Shown here piece after piece: positions 9,889-21,116 of a DNA stretch of 64,000 nt. A program made the translations under genes and the position numbers. This stretch comes from Candidatus Symbiopectobacterium sp. NZEC151 (GTDB lineage: Bacteria; Pseudomonadota; Gammaproteobacteria; Enterobacterales; Enterobacteriaceae), in the NCBI RefSeq assembly GCF_025962655.1, contig NZ_JAGFPE010000009.1, positions 62,001 to 126,000 on the forward strand. The letters are read 5' to 3'. The notes under the pieces were generated by a model. That model made no database searches. It was not told where the DNA came from and worked only from the letters and a program-made list of their open reading frames with translations. Numbering within the stretch: the first letter of the stretch is position 1; every line of letters starts with the position of its first letter.

Positions 9889-11493
9889 TCACGCCCTGTT
9901 ACGATAATGCTTATAGTTGAGGCGATATTTATCCAGCCGCAGCCCTAATGCACGACGTGTGATATTAAGGTGTTCCGCCGCTCGGGAGATGTTTCCCTGA
10001 AACATTGAGAGCGCTTCAACAATTAAATCGTACTCAATCTGGGAGACCCGTGCCTCCAACCCCTCTTCCGCCACAAGGTGTTCCAGAATCGGCTGCAATG
10101 ACAACGGAAGATGGTAGCTATGAATAACCCCTTCATCGGATAACAATACCGCCCGCTCCATCACATTCTCCAACTCCCGGACGTTTCCCGGCCAGTCGTA
10201 GTTAAGCAGCATATTCAGTGCAGGCGTGGCGATGGTAGGCACTTCCACGCCCTGATCTCGGGCAAAACGGGCATTGAAGTAATCCGCCAGAATCAGAATG
10301 TCATTACCGCGTTCACGCAACGGCGGAATAGTGATGGGAAACACGTTAAGACGGTAGTAAAGGTCCTCACGAAACAACCCTTTATTCACCATTTCACTCA
10401 AATCACGGTGTGTGGCAGCCAGAATACGCACATTGACATGAAGCGTGTCATTGCTGCCCACGCGCTCAAAACTACGCTCCTGAATCACACGTAACAGTTT
10501 GGCCTGCGCCGATAACGACAACTCCCCGACTTCATCTAGAAAAATGGTTCCACCATTGGCTTCTTCAAAACGCCCAGCACGGCGCGATATCGCACCGGTG
10601 AATGCGCCTTTTTCATGCCCAAACAGTTCACTTTCCAGCACACTTTCCGGCAATGATGCACAATTGAAGGTGATAAAAGGGCCGGTTGCACACAGGCTAC
10701 TATGGTGAATCGCAGCCGATACCCGCTCTTTGCCAACGCCGCTCTCACCCAGAATCAGTACCGTAGTACGCGCCGGGCTGACCTTGCGAATCAATCGGTA
10801 CACCGACTGCATGGCCCGCGAATTGCCAATAATATTGGCAGGCCGCAGTGTATCTGTGGTGTGGTGGTGCAAAGATGCCGCTAACAGCACTTTCTGATGC
10901 GCTTGTTCAAGCAGATGCAATTCAACGGCCTGCGCGATAATTGCCGCAATCACTTTCAGCACTTCCAAATCCAGGTAGCGCAGTTGATGATTGTGATAGA
11001 CCCGTTCGATGCCGATGGTTCCCATCACTTTGGAACTGCGAATGATCGGCACACAAATAAAGGAAAACGCCCCGTCGCGGGTTTTGTCGAGACTGCCGGT
11101 TTTATTGAGAAATAGAGGATCGTCGGCCACATGCGGCACAATCACCGGTTGGCGCGTTTCGATCACCTGTCCGGTGATCCCTTCCCCCGGCAGGTAGACC
11201 CCCTTCTCCACTTCTTGCGGAGAGAGTCCGTAACTTTCATGGATATAAATGCGATCGCTGCTGGTGTCGTACAGCGTGATCATCGCGCGGATCACCTGCA
11301 TGTGTTTTTGCATCAATTGCAGGACCAGTTTGAGGGTTTTGGAAAGATCGCCCTCGGTGCTCACCACTTTGCTGACTTCAGACAGCAGCGGCATCAGTTC
11401 TGAACGACATTCACCCAATTTACAACTGAAAGACAGCGGTGTCTCCAAGGGGGACAGCATATCCGTCACACCACGTTTTCTTTCCAGGCGCAT
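9889..11493 (-). CDS. anfA: AnfA, sigma-54-dependent activator of Fe-only nitrogenase genes
   Basis: The 534-residue protein has the NifA/VnfA/AnfA layout. An N-terminal GAF domain covers about 30-200. A sigma-54 interaction AAA+ domain follows, with Walker A GESGVGKE near 248, the GAFTGA contact loop near 295 and FLDEVGELS as Walker B. A Fis-type helix-turn-helix is at the C-terminus (NISRAAEHLNITRRALGLRL). GGGAGAG precedes the ATG. It lies on the same strand, downstream of anfO with a 256-base gap, so it probably has its own promoter. The AnfA call rather than NifA or VnfA depends on the anf neighbourhood. It should activate the sigma-54 promoter before anfH when Mo is absent. Confidence 0.85.
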   Translation of the reverse strand: MRLERKRGVTDMLSPLETPLSFSCKLGECRSELMPLLSEVSKVVSTEGDLSKTLKLVLQLMQKHMQVIRAMITLYDTSSDRIYIHESYGLSPQEVEKGVYLPGEGITGQVIETRQPVIVPHVADDPLFLNKTGSLDKTRDGAFSFICVPIIRSSKVMGTIGIERVYHNHQLRYLDLEVLKVIAAIIAQAVELHLLEQAHQKVLLAASLHHHTTDTLRPANIIGNSRAMQSVYRLIRKVSPARTTVLILGESGVGKERVSAAIHHSSLCATGPFITFNCASLPESVLESELFGHEKGAFTGAISRRAGRFEEANGGTIFLDEVGELSLSAQAKLLRVIQERSFERVGSNDTLHVNVRILAATHRDLSEMVNKGLFREDLYYRLNVFPITIPPLRERGNDILILADYFNARFARDQGVEVPTIATPALNMLLNYDWPGNVRELENVMERAVLLSDEGVIHSYHLPLSLQPILEHLVAEEGLEARVSQIEYDLIVEALSMFQGNISRAAEHLNITRRALGLRLDKYRLNYKHYRNRA

Positions 11494-11749
11494 TATATCT
11501 CTCCCGACAAATCCCCATTCTTACGTAGCAGAGTGAATCACATCAGGTCAGAAGCATTGTTATCCTAGTCGCAGGCTCTTATGCACAGTCCCGGTAAAAA
11601 CCTGCAAAATCAGCGCCAATGCAGGCAAAACCAACTTTTTTGTAATCAATTGATAATTAATGAGATAAAAACCACCTCACCCTCCAACGCCCCGGCAATA
11701 TGTTCTGTTAAGAACATTCCTGTTCTATTTGGGACGTTAACGAACGTTT

Positions 11750-12391
11750 TCAGACATGCCGTGGCATCACCACGACACAAAATGTTCCATCTGCGCGCGG
11801 CTCACTCACAATGCTGAATTCACGCGCATCAAGCGTGGCAAACCACTTCGGTAAATGATCGCAAATCACATCCAGACGTCGAAATTGCTTTTGTTGCAGG
11901 AAGGGTTGTAATAACCGCCGTGAGGTGTGCCCCTCATGGCTGTTTGCCAGTGCCTCTATCAGATTGAAGTGAAAATCCCCGCTCTGTTTGCCCGGCTGAA
12001 AATAGGTCTCAGGGTGGAGTGGCGTCACGGGCGAGGAGGCGTGGATACGCTCCGCGATACCATCGAGAAGCGGAGCCGGTTTGCCGCTGCCTCGCCACAT
12101 GGTGATCCCTCTGCCATCAAGCCAGGCCAGCAACACGCCCTGAATCTCCCGCGCGACAATGTGACGACACTCAGGTAACGCCTCCAGCATCGTCACGGTT
12201 TGCTGACGCAAAGCCGCCAATGACATTGATGCGGTTGATGGGCAAGGGACTTCACGACAGCATTGCCAGCCAGAACGTAACGGGACAAACAGTGTCGCCA
12301 CGCCGGGCTGCCCGAGCGCCGTTATCATTCCCTGATGGTCGAGATACGCGGCGATGTAAAGCGGGGGGAGCCGGCCCTTATCAAAAGCCAT
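11750..12391 (-). CDS. anfO: AnfO, Fe-only nitrogenase accessory protein
   Basis: The 213-residue soluble protein fits the AnfO family pattern. It has YIAAYLDHQGMITALGQPG at the start, a GWQCCREVP strand, CRHIVAREIQGVLLAWLDGRG in the middle and a W-G-GKP-LLD element near 105. AnfO is found only next to anf genes; its molecular role is unsettled. Its ATG lies 11 bases inside the preceding PPOx-type gene, so it belongs to the anfHDGK transcription unit. The C-terminal ~90 residues are less typical. Confidence 0.82.
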   Translation of the reverse strand: MAFDKGRLPPLYIAAYLDHQGMITALGQPGVATLFVPLRSGWQCCREVPCPSTASMSLAALRQQTVTMLEALPECRHIVAREIQGVLLAWLDGRGITMWRGSGKPAPLLDGIAERIHASSPVTPLHPETYFQPGKQSGDFHFNLIEALANSHEGHTSRRLLQPFLQQKQFRRLDVICDHLPKWFATLDAREFSIVSEPRADGTFCVVVMPRHV

Positions 12392-12887
12392 GCTGTTTCC
12401 CCCTCATGGCGTCGATGTTGATGCGTATCACCAGCGTGGCTTGCAGATTGGCGTCAGGGAACGCGTAGTGGCGATCGGTAAACCCCGCCATCAATCGCTG
12501 CAAAATGGGGATTTTCTCCTGATTATCGTTGATGAACTGTGCTTTCCCCAACCCAATCACCGTTCGATGCCGCGCCTCAAAGTTACAGGCCAGCGCATCC
12601 TCTACCACGCCTCCATAATGAGAAATGGCAAAACACAGGGTATTGTTACGTTTAAGCCATTCAATCTTGCTGCCACTGCGCGCGGAATGAAAATAGAGCG
12701 CGGTGCCATCCCAGACATAGAAAACCGGCACCAGAAAGGGCACATCATTATTAGCCAGCGCAATGTACATCACGCGCTCTTCGCGCAAAATGGCATCCAG
12801 TACGGTGGGATCGGTGATCTCACGTTCATCCCGCCGCATGTCGTGATGGGGGAAATCGGCCAGCGCCGGGTTAACAGGCGTATTCAT
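12381..12887 (-). CDS. PPOx/split-barrel flavoprotein, Anf3-like oxidase of the anf operon
   Basis: The 168-residue protein has the pyridoxamine-phosphate-oxidase-like split barrel. VMYIALANNDVPFLVPVFYVWDG is followed by ALYFHSARSGSKIEWLKRN, the FMN/FAD phosphate-binding region of NimA-type proteins. In Azotobacter vinelandii and Rhodobacter capsulatus a protein of this superfamily (Anf3, a heme- and FAD-containing oxidase) is encoded beside anfHDGK and is thought to lower oxygen near the enzyme. I infer the same role here from context. Heme-ligand residues cannot be confirmed by eye. Its ATG overlaps the stop of the previous gene (ATGA) and its end overlaps anfO. Confidence 0.68.
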   Translation of the reverse strand: MNTPVNPALADFPHHDMRRDEREITDPTVLDAILREERVMYIALANNDVPFLVPVFYVWDGTALYFHSARSGSKIEWLKRNNTLCFAISHYGGVVEDALACNFEARHRTVIGLGKAQFINDNQEKIPILQRLMAGFTDRHYAFPDANLQATLVIRINIDAMRGKQHGF

Positions 12888-13324
12888 CCTCTGTTCTCCC
12901 GCAAGTGGTCAAGCGCCGGTGAGCGTTTTTGTTCCGCCACAATCAGTGCATCCAATGCCTCACACACGGAAAGAATGCGCGCTTTATCCTGCTCGTCCGG
13001 CGTGCCATGGTAGTAATCATCAATGGAGCAAATGCCGAAAAGTGCATCCAGCGCGGCAATATCCTCGCTTAACGCCGAGGTAAACGTCACTTTCTCCGAG
13101 GCACTGGTCAGCAGGCTACGGTAGTTGTGATTCATCGGCATGATGTTATGCAGCGCACACAGGGCAATCAGGTAGCACTCCACTGCCAGCGATGCCACGT
13201 TAAACACCAGACTGACAGACGATGATTGTGGTGCCAACAACAGGGCGCGGCGGTGATAGCCACGCGCATGCTCATAACACCGCGTGAACCGTTGTTCATC
13301 GCTTTCAAACAGCAATCCTGACAT
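12884..13324 (-). CDS. anf-linked small helical protein of unknown function
   Basis: From the second ATG at 13324 (GGGAGG five to eight bases upstream) the product has 146 residues. It looks all-helical: YEHARGYHRRALLLAP, then FNVASLAVECYLIALCALHN and a terminal SVCEALDALIVAEQ helix. This is reminiscent of small four-helix HEPN-like proteins, but no R-x4-6-H motif is seen. The gene follows anfK by 69 bases and overlaps the Anf3-like gene by 4. Position suggests an equivalent of the accessory anf genes of other diazotrophs. The function is not known to me. An upstream in-frame start at 13369 is possible but lacks a ribosome binding site. Confidence 0.7.
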   Translation of the reverse strand: MSGLLFESDEQRFTRCYEHARGYHRRALLLAPQSSSVSLVFNVASLAVECYLIALCALHNIMPMNHNYRSLLTSASEKVTFTSALSEDIAALDALFGICSIDDYYHGTPDEQDKARILSVCEALDALIVAEQKRSPALDHLRENRG

Positions 13325-13393
13325 CATTTCCTCCCGAACAGGGCACCGATTCCCGGTGCCTGATGACATGTCGCAAGAACGGAAACCGCCGAC

Positions 13394-14782
13394 TTACCAG
13401 ACGTTAAGCAACCACTCCTTGTTCTTTTTGTATTCCATGTCGGTAAACAGGCTGTTTGCCATTTGCTCCGCCAACCAGATAGCCCCGGCGTACCCGACAA
13501 CCGGATGGCGGTAATGTCCCGCCCGGTCATAGGTAGGGAAACCGACTCTGACCATGGGTATCTGGTTATCAATCGCGGTGAAACGGCCTTTAGAGTGCCC
13601 GAGGATCAGATCCAATTGCAGATCGTTTTGGGTAATACGCTGCTCCATCTCCCAGAGATCCGCATTGGTAATGATCTCCATATCATGGGACACCCCATCG
13701 CGCAGCGCGTGAATGCGGGGATCGTTGACATACCCGGCATTGTCATCGCCCAGCAGCAACAGCACTGGCTTCATTTCCAGATCGAGACAGAATTCCGCCA
13801 ACCCGATCACCAAATCGGGGTTGCCGTAAATCGCTACCCGTTTGTCGGCAAGAAACATATGCACCAGGTCTGTCAGGGCATCCAGGGCGATCCCACGCTC
13901 CCGCACCAGTGAAGGCGGAATGGGTTTTCCCGTCAGGGTTTTCAGGTTATGCAACAACGTGTCCGTGTTACGAATACCAATCGGCGTCGGGCCAATAAGG
14001 GTCGGGATCTGGAACTTATCTGCCAGATAATTCGCCGCCTTGCCCCCTTCATAGCGATTGAGTGCCAGCGTCGCGCTGGCATTGGCCGTGTCCGTCAAAT
14101 CGGCGATGGTCGTATTGCCGTGTGACACGGTATTACCGGATGGCATCAACGGTGAGTCGAAATCTTCAATCTCGAACAGTACAGTGGCATCAATCGCCAT
14201 CTCCGAGAGCAGATGCTTCAACGCCGTCACATCACCGGGGTTCGCCCAACCGGTAATCAGATTGAGCTTGCCGTTAGGCTCCCCTTTTCGGGCAAAATAC
14301 TTAACGATATCGCGTACCGCCAGGTCGTACCCGCTGATCATGCTGCCGACAAAACTTGGCGTATGGATAGGAATCAGATGCACTTCGCGACCGGCGAATT
14401 TCTCTTTGAGCAACCCATCGTTGAGCTTGCGTACCACGCCATCTACATCATCACCAATCACCTCAGTGGAACAGGTGGTGATAATCGGGATGACCTTGAC
14501 ATGGGGATAACGCATCAGTAAAACGTCGACCGCTTGCTCTACGCGATCCAGTGCACCAAACACCGCTCCGTCTTCATGTACCGATGATGACGCTATTTCG
14601 AAGCTCTCTTTCAGATGCTGAGAAATCAGTAAACGGACAAACATCACGCATCCCTGGCCGCCATGCACAATACCGATACAATCCTTGATGCCGATACTCA
14701 CATACTGTGCCCCTGCCGGTTGGCAGGTAAAAATGGGGTTGATGACCCCGGTGCGATCTTTCGCTTTCAGTTCACAGGACAT
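13394..14782 (-). CDS. anfK: Fe-only nitrogenase beta subunit AnfK
   Basis: The start at 14782 is chosen because GAGG stands six bases upstream and it gives 462 residues, matching the known size of AnfK. The P-cluster cysteines are visible in IFTCQPAGAQY, GQGCVMFVRLL and ITTCSTEVIGDD. The protein is shorter than Mo-type NifK (about 520) because it lacks the N-terminal extension, as in AnfK and VnfK. Together with AnfD and AnfG it forms the catalytic component of the iron-only nitrogenase. It follows anfG by 11 bases. Confidence 0.93.
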   Translation of the reverse strand: MSCELKAKDRTGVINPIFTCQPAGAQYVSIGIKDCIGIVHGGQGCVMFVRLLISQHLKESFEIASSSVHEDGAVFGALDRVEQAVDVLLMRYPHVKVIPIITTCSTEVIGDDVDGVVRKLNDGLLKEKFAGREVHLIPIHTPSFVGSMISGYDLAVRDIVKYFARKGEPNGKLNLITGWANPGDVTALKHLLSEMAIDATVLFEIEDFDSPLMPSGNTVSHGNTTIADLTDTANASATLALNRYEGGKAANYLADKFQIPTLIGPTPIGIRNTDTLLHNLKTLTGKPIPPSLVRERGIALDALTDLVHMFLADKRVAIYGNPDLVIGLAEFCLDLEMKPVLLLLGDDNAGYVNDPRIHALRDGVSHDMEIITNADLWEMEQRITQNDLQLDLILGHSKGRFTAIDNQIPMVRVGFPTYDRAGHYRHPVVGYAGAIWLAEQMANSLFTDMEYKKNKEWLLNVW

Positions 14783-14793
14783 GGCTAACCTCA

Positions 14794-17637
<2,844 letters not shown>

Positions 17638-17661
17638 TCACTGGGTATGCCAGGAAGAAAT

Positions 17662-17677
17662 TGCAAAACCGGGGCCA
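17662..17677 (-). promoter_or_regulatory. sigma-54 (-24/-12) promoter of anfHDGK
   Basis: On the minus strand TGGCCC-CGGTT-TTGCA keeps the exact -24 GG to -12 GC spacing of sigma-54 promoters and deviates from TGGCAC only at one position. It lies about 60 bases before the anfH ATG. A partly symmetric CTG-N9-CAG element about 80 bases further upstream (near 17734-17748) could be an AnfA site, but I cannot match it to a known AnfA consensus. Confidence 0.75.
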
Positions 17678-17868
17678 CTCAGAGAAATAAAGGAGAAAAA
17701 GCACTAAAAGTGGCGACCGTTCTAAGTCTATCGGCTGAATTTATTACAGTTATTTTTTTATTGGCAGAAGGGATAATGCGATAAAAATGAGAGGCTGAAA
17801 AAGATGATATTCCCGCTGGCTGTTCATTAATGAACTTTTCACCAGCGAGATGTTCGGCAATGGAAATT

Positions 17869-18567
17869 TTAGGTGTACAGCTGATCCAGCCAGCGCGTCA
17901 TCACCTGTTGTGCCGCCAGCGCCAACGACGCGGAAGCGTGCGCCGCCTGCTGGCGCAGTTCGCCCAATGAGAGCCCGGCTAATTCCAACTCACAAGCATG
18001 CCCAACCAACCATCCTTCCAGTCCGGTTTGGCTCACCTCTGGATGGAACTGAAGGCCAAGTGCATGTTTACCCACACTGAAGGCTTGATTATCGCATACC
18101 GCGCTGCCCGCCAGTCGTATCGCTGAATCAGGAATCTCAAAGCGATCGCCGTGCCAGTGCAAAACAGGAACACCCGATAGCGGAGCCAACACAGAGGCTT
18201 GCGCTACTGACGCCAATTGAATCGGCCCATAACCAATCTCTTTCACCCCCATCGGTGCCACACGCGCGCCGAGTGCGCGCGCCATCAACTGTGCCCCCAG
18301 GCAGATCCCCAGCACGGGGCGCTGCTGCGCCAGCCGTTGTCGAATAATCGCCAACTCCTGGCACAAAAAGGGGTAACTCGTTTCATCATTGGCGCTGATC
18401 GGGCCACCCAGCACAATCAGCACATCGGCGTGCAGAGGATCGAACGTCGCCAAAGAAGTTACAGGGGTATCAATATAGTGAAATTGAAAACCACATTCAT
18501 GAAGGGTATCGCCCAGTGTGCCCAAATCTTCAAAAGGCACATGTCGAAAAACAACCACAGTTTTCAT
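17869..18567 (-). CDS. class I glutamine amidotransferase (GMP synthase-like)
   Basis: With the start at 18567 (AAGGAG seven bases upstream) the product has 232 residues. The nucleophile elbow GICLGAQLMA, an oxyanion-hole VLGGPIS and the catalytic HPE in LGLQFHPEVS are all present, so this is an active-looking triad-type glutaminase. It stands alone without a synthetase domain, as in YfeJ-like and PuuD-related proteins. The substrate is unknown. It precedes anfH on the same strand, but the sigma-54 promoter lies between them, so a link to nitrogen fixation is not shown. Confidence 0.85.
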   Translation of the reverse strand: MKTVVVFRHVPFEDLGTLGDTLHECGFQFHYIDTPVTSLATFDPLHADVLIVLGGPISANDETSYPFLCQELAIIRQRLAQQRPVLGICLGAQLMARALGARVAPMGVKEIGYGPIQLASVAQASVLAPLSGVPVLHWHGDRFEIPDSAIRLAGSAVCDNQAFSVGKHALGLQFHPEVSQTGLEGWLVGHACELELAGLSLGELRQQAAHASASLALAAQQVMTRWLDQLYT

Positions 18568-18727
18568 CGAAAGCTCCTTTGTCGCGAATGAAAAACAGCC
18601 GTTATCTGTCATGCAAAATACTGGCCTGTTCTTCCTGTCCAGGGCACGCCGAGTCCGCTTTTTGCAGCGGTTATTGATTGATAGAACCCTTGCCTGACAG
18701 CGCAGTGCAAGGGTTAAAACGTGGTGA

Positions 18728-19846
18728 CTACTCTTCGAAGTACCAGTATCCCTGATTAATCAGCGCCGTCAGTTCAGCGACTACCGCTGGATTCTGCAGC
18801 CCATCGCCCAAGGTTTCACGGGTGATTTCAGTGTAATGACACAACGCGTCCGCCTGCGTATCGGGCATTTCCAGTTTTTCGCTGTTGATAAACACGCTAT
18901 CGCCCACGCGCAATACCCGCAAACCGCTGAGACGCGTTAACACTTCACCGTCGAGCAGAGCGTTGACCACTTCGCTTTGTTCGAAAGGCGGTTCCACCGG
19001 TGCAACATCCAACTCATGGCGCGGCGTGGAGATAAAACGGCCAAACCAGTTATTAAAATCTTCCGGTTGGTTGATCATCTCGATCATCATGGTGCGTAAA
19101 CGTTCAAGCTCGTGCACTTCAACGCGCTCAGGATGTTCACGCAGCGTTAAATCCGGATCGCTGTAGTGCTCACTGCCAAGATCGTTTTCCAGCGCATAGT
19201 CGGCAAAACTGCTGATCAAATCCCGGCCATTCGGTCCACGGAAACCAACGGAATAATTGAGTGTGGTCTCAAAGGTAAAACCGTCATGAGGGAAGCCCGG
19301 CGGAATATACAGGATGTCGCCAATCTCCATTTCGACATCAATGATCGGCGTAAATGGCTCACAGTGCAGCAGCGCCGGATGCGGGCAATGCTGTTTCAAC
19401 GGGAGTTTATCGCCCACGCGCCAACGGCGACGGCCCATTCCCTGAATGATAAAGACGTCGTACTGATCGATATGCGGCCCAACGCCGCCACCCGGCACGG
19501 AGAAAGAGATCATCAGATCGTCCAGACGCCAGTCCGGCAGAACGCGAAACGGGCGAACAAGCTCCGCTGACGGCGCATGCCAATGGTTGACCGCCTGAGC
19601 CAGCAACGACCAATCGGTTTCCCCCAGGTCATCAAAATGCTCAAACGGCCCATTGCTGGCTTGCCACTGGCCATTTTTATGGCTCACCAGTCGGCTATCC
19701 ACCTCAGGTTCCATCGCCAGGCCAGCCAGCTCGTCGGGGGTGATCGGGTCGACGAAATCAGGGAACGCGCGTTTTAATACAACCGGCTTTTTTTGCCAGT
19801 AATTGGCTAAAAATTCGGGCCAGTTCAGATTGAGTTGGAAAGACAT
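18728..19846 (-). CDS. roxA: 50S ribosomal protein L16 3-hydroxylase RoxA (YcfD)
   Basis: The 372-residue JmjC/cupin dioxygenase begins MSFQLNLNWPEFLANYWQKK and has the iron-binding H-x-D in GPHIDQYDVF with the distal histidine in PPGFPHDGFTFE. The C-terminal dimerisation and winged-helix part is complete. RoxA hydroxylates an arginine of ribosomal protein L16 using iron, O2 and 2-oxoglutarate. Length and motifs match E. coli YcfD. It is a core chromosomal gene and marks this part of the window as backbone. Confidence 0.92.
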   Translation of the reverse strand: MSFQLNLNWPEFLANYWQKKPVVLKRAFPDFVDPITPDELAGLAMEPEVDSRLVSHKNGQWQASNGPFEHFDDLGETDWSLLAQAVNHWHAPSAELVRPFRVLPDWRLDDLMISFSVPGGGVGPHIDQYDVFIIQGMGRRRWRVGDKLPLKQHCPHPALLHCEPFTPIIDVEMEIGDILYIPPGFPHDGFTFETTLNYSVGFRGPNGRDLISSFADYALENDLGSEHYSDPDLTLREHPERVEVHELERLRTMMIEMINQPEDFNNWFGRFISTPRHELDVAPVEPPFEQSEVVNALLDGEVLTRLSGLRVLRVGDSVFINSEKLEMPDTQADALCHYTEITRETLGDGLQNPAVVAELTALINQGYWYFEE

Positions 19847-19968
19847 AATTCGCACCAGTGAGAAGAGAAACGGGCGAGATTATAAAAAGAGTGATACCGG
19901 TTGCGCCTTGTCATGCATCAAGACTCTACGCATCCTGCCGCGCATTGCGCATTAATAAGTTGAAAACG

Positions 19969-19987
19969 AGACTGATTATCATCTATA
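19969..19987. promoter_or_regulatory. probable Fur box upstream of the iron transporter
   Basis: The sequence around ACTGATTATCATCTAT resembles the GATAATGATAATCATTATC Fur consensus, mainly in its right half (TGATTATCATC). It lies about 85 bases before the substrate-binding protein gene, so iron repression of the operon is likely. Confidence 0.55.
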
Positions 19988-20069
19988 TTTTGATTCCCAT
20001 TAGAAAATGTTTCACCACGTGATAATTCCCTATCAATACTAAGGTTTTTACTCTGGAGAAGATAACGAT

Positions 20070-21116
20070 ATGGCTATCCTGCTTTCCTCTGCCCGTCGCG
20101 GTATACGTCGTCTGGTGCTGGCTTCAGCGCTGCTGGCCGCTTACGCCGCCCCCGCCCTGGCTGAAGAGTCATTAACGTTGTATACCACGCGCGAGCCGGG
20201 CCTTATCCAGCCGTTGCTGGACACCTTTACCAAGGACAGTGGCGTGAAGGTGAATACGGTTTTCATCAAAGATGGCATGCTCGAGAGAGTAAAAGCCGAG
20301 GGGCAAAACTCCCCGGCGGACCTGCTGATGACCGTCGATATTGGTAATCTGGTGGATCTGGTCGAAGCCGGCGTGACGCAGCCGGTGAAATCGGCAGCGC
20401 TGGAAGCCGCCATTCCTGCCAATCTGCGCGGTGCCGACGATCAATGGTTCAGCTTATCCATGCGCGGTCGCGTGCTGTATGCGGAAAAATCGCTACCGCT
20501 CAACAGCTTCACCTATGAATCGCTGGCCGATCCGCAATGGAAAGGCAAAGTGTGTATCCGTGCCGGACAGCACCCGTACAACACGGCGTTAATTGCGGCC
20601 ATGATCGCGCACCACGGTGAAGCCAAAACGGAACAATGGCTGCGCGGCGTTAAAGCCAATCTGGCACGCAAAGCCACCGGCGGTGACCGTGATGTGGCTC
20701 GCGATATTCTTGGCGGCATCTGTGATATCGGTCTGGCCAACACCTATTATGTCGGCCACATGAAGAACGCCAAAGAGGGTACGGATGCGCGCCAATGGGG
20801 CGATGCCATCAAAGTGGTGAAACCGACCTTCGAGCAGGGCGGTACTCATGTCAATATCAGCGGCGCAGCGGTCAGCCGTTATGCGCCGAATAAGGCGCAG
20901 GCAGTGAAATTGCTGGAATATTTGGTGTCGGCACCGGCCCAGCAACTGTATGCCAAGGCCAACTATGAGTACCCGGTTCGCAAGGGCGTTGAGCTGGACC
21001 CGATTATTCGTGACACCATTGGTGAACTGAACGTCGATCCCCTGCCGTTAACCGATATCGTGAAATACCGTAAACAAGCCAGCCAGTTGGTCGATAAAGT
21101 TGGCTTTGATCAATAA
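20070..21116 (+). CDS. afuA: ferric iron ABC transporter, periplasmic binding protein (FbpA/AfuA/FutA type)
   Basis: The 348-residue protein has a signal peptide (arginine-rich start, hydrophobic core, cleavage after APALA near 31). The mature part begins EESLTLYTTREPGL, as in FbpA-like ferric binding proteins. The adjacent tyrosines in LANTYYVGHM are the usual iron ligands. It captures ferric iron in the periplasm. It is the first gene of an ABC operon preceded by a Fur-like site and lies close to the iron-only nitrogenase cluster, although on the opposite strand. Confidence 0.88.
   Translation: MAILLSSARRGIRRLVLASALLAAYAAPALAEESLTLYTTREPGLIQPLLDTFTKDSGVKVNTVFIKDGMLERVKAEGQNSPADLLMTVDIGNLVDLVEAGVTQPVKSAALEAAIPANLRGADDQWFSLSMRGRVLYAEKSLPLNSFTYESLADPQWKGKVCIRAGQHPYNTALIAAMIAHHGEAKTEQWLRGVKANLARKATGGDRDVARDILGGICDIGLANTYYVGHMKNAKEGTDARQWGDAIKVVKPTFEQGGTHVNISGAAVSRYAPNKAQAVKLLEYLVSAPAQQLYAKANYEYPVRKGVELDPIIRDTIGELNVDPLPLTDIVKYRKQASQLVDKVGFDQ

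Noticed and set aside
11494..11749. Additional small gene between anfO and anfA
   Set aside because: No frame with a ribosome binding site; the interval looks like the promoter region of anfA.
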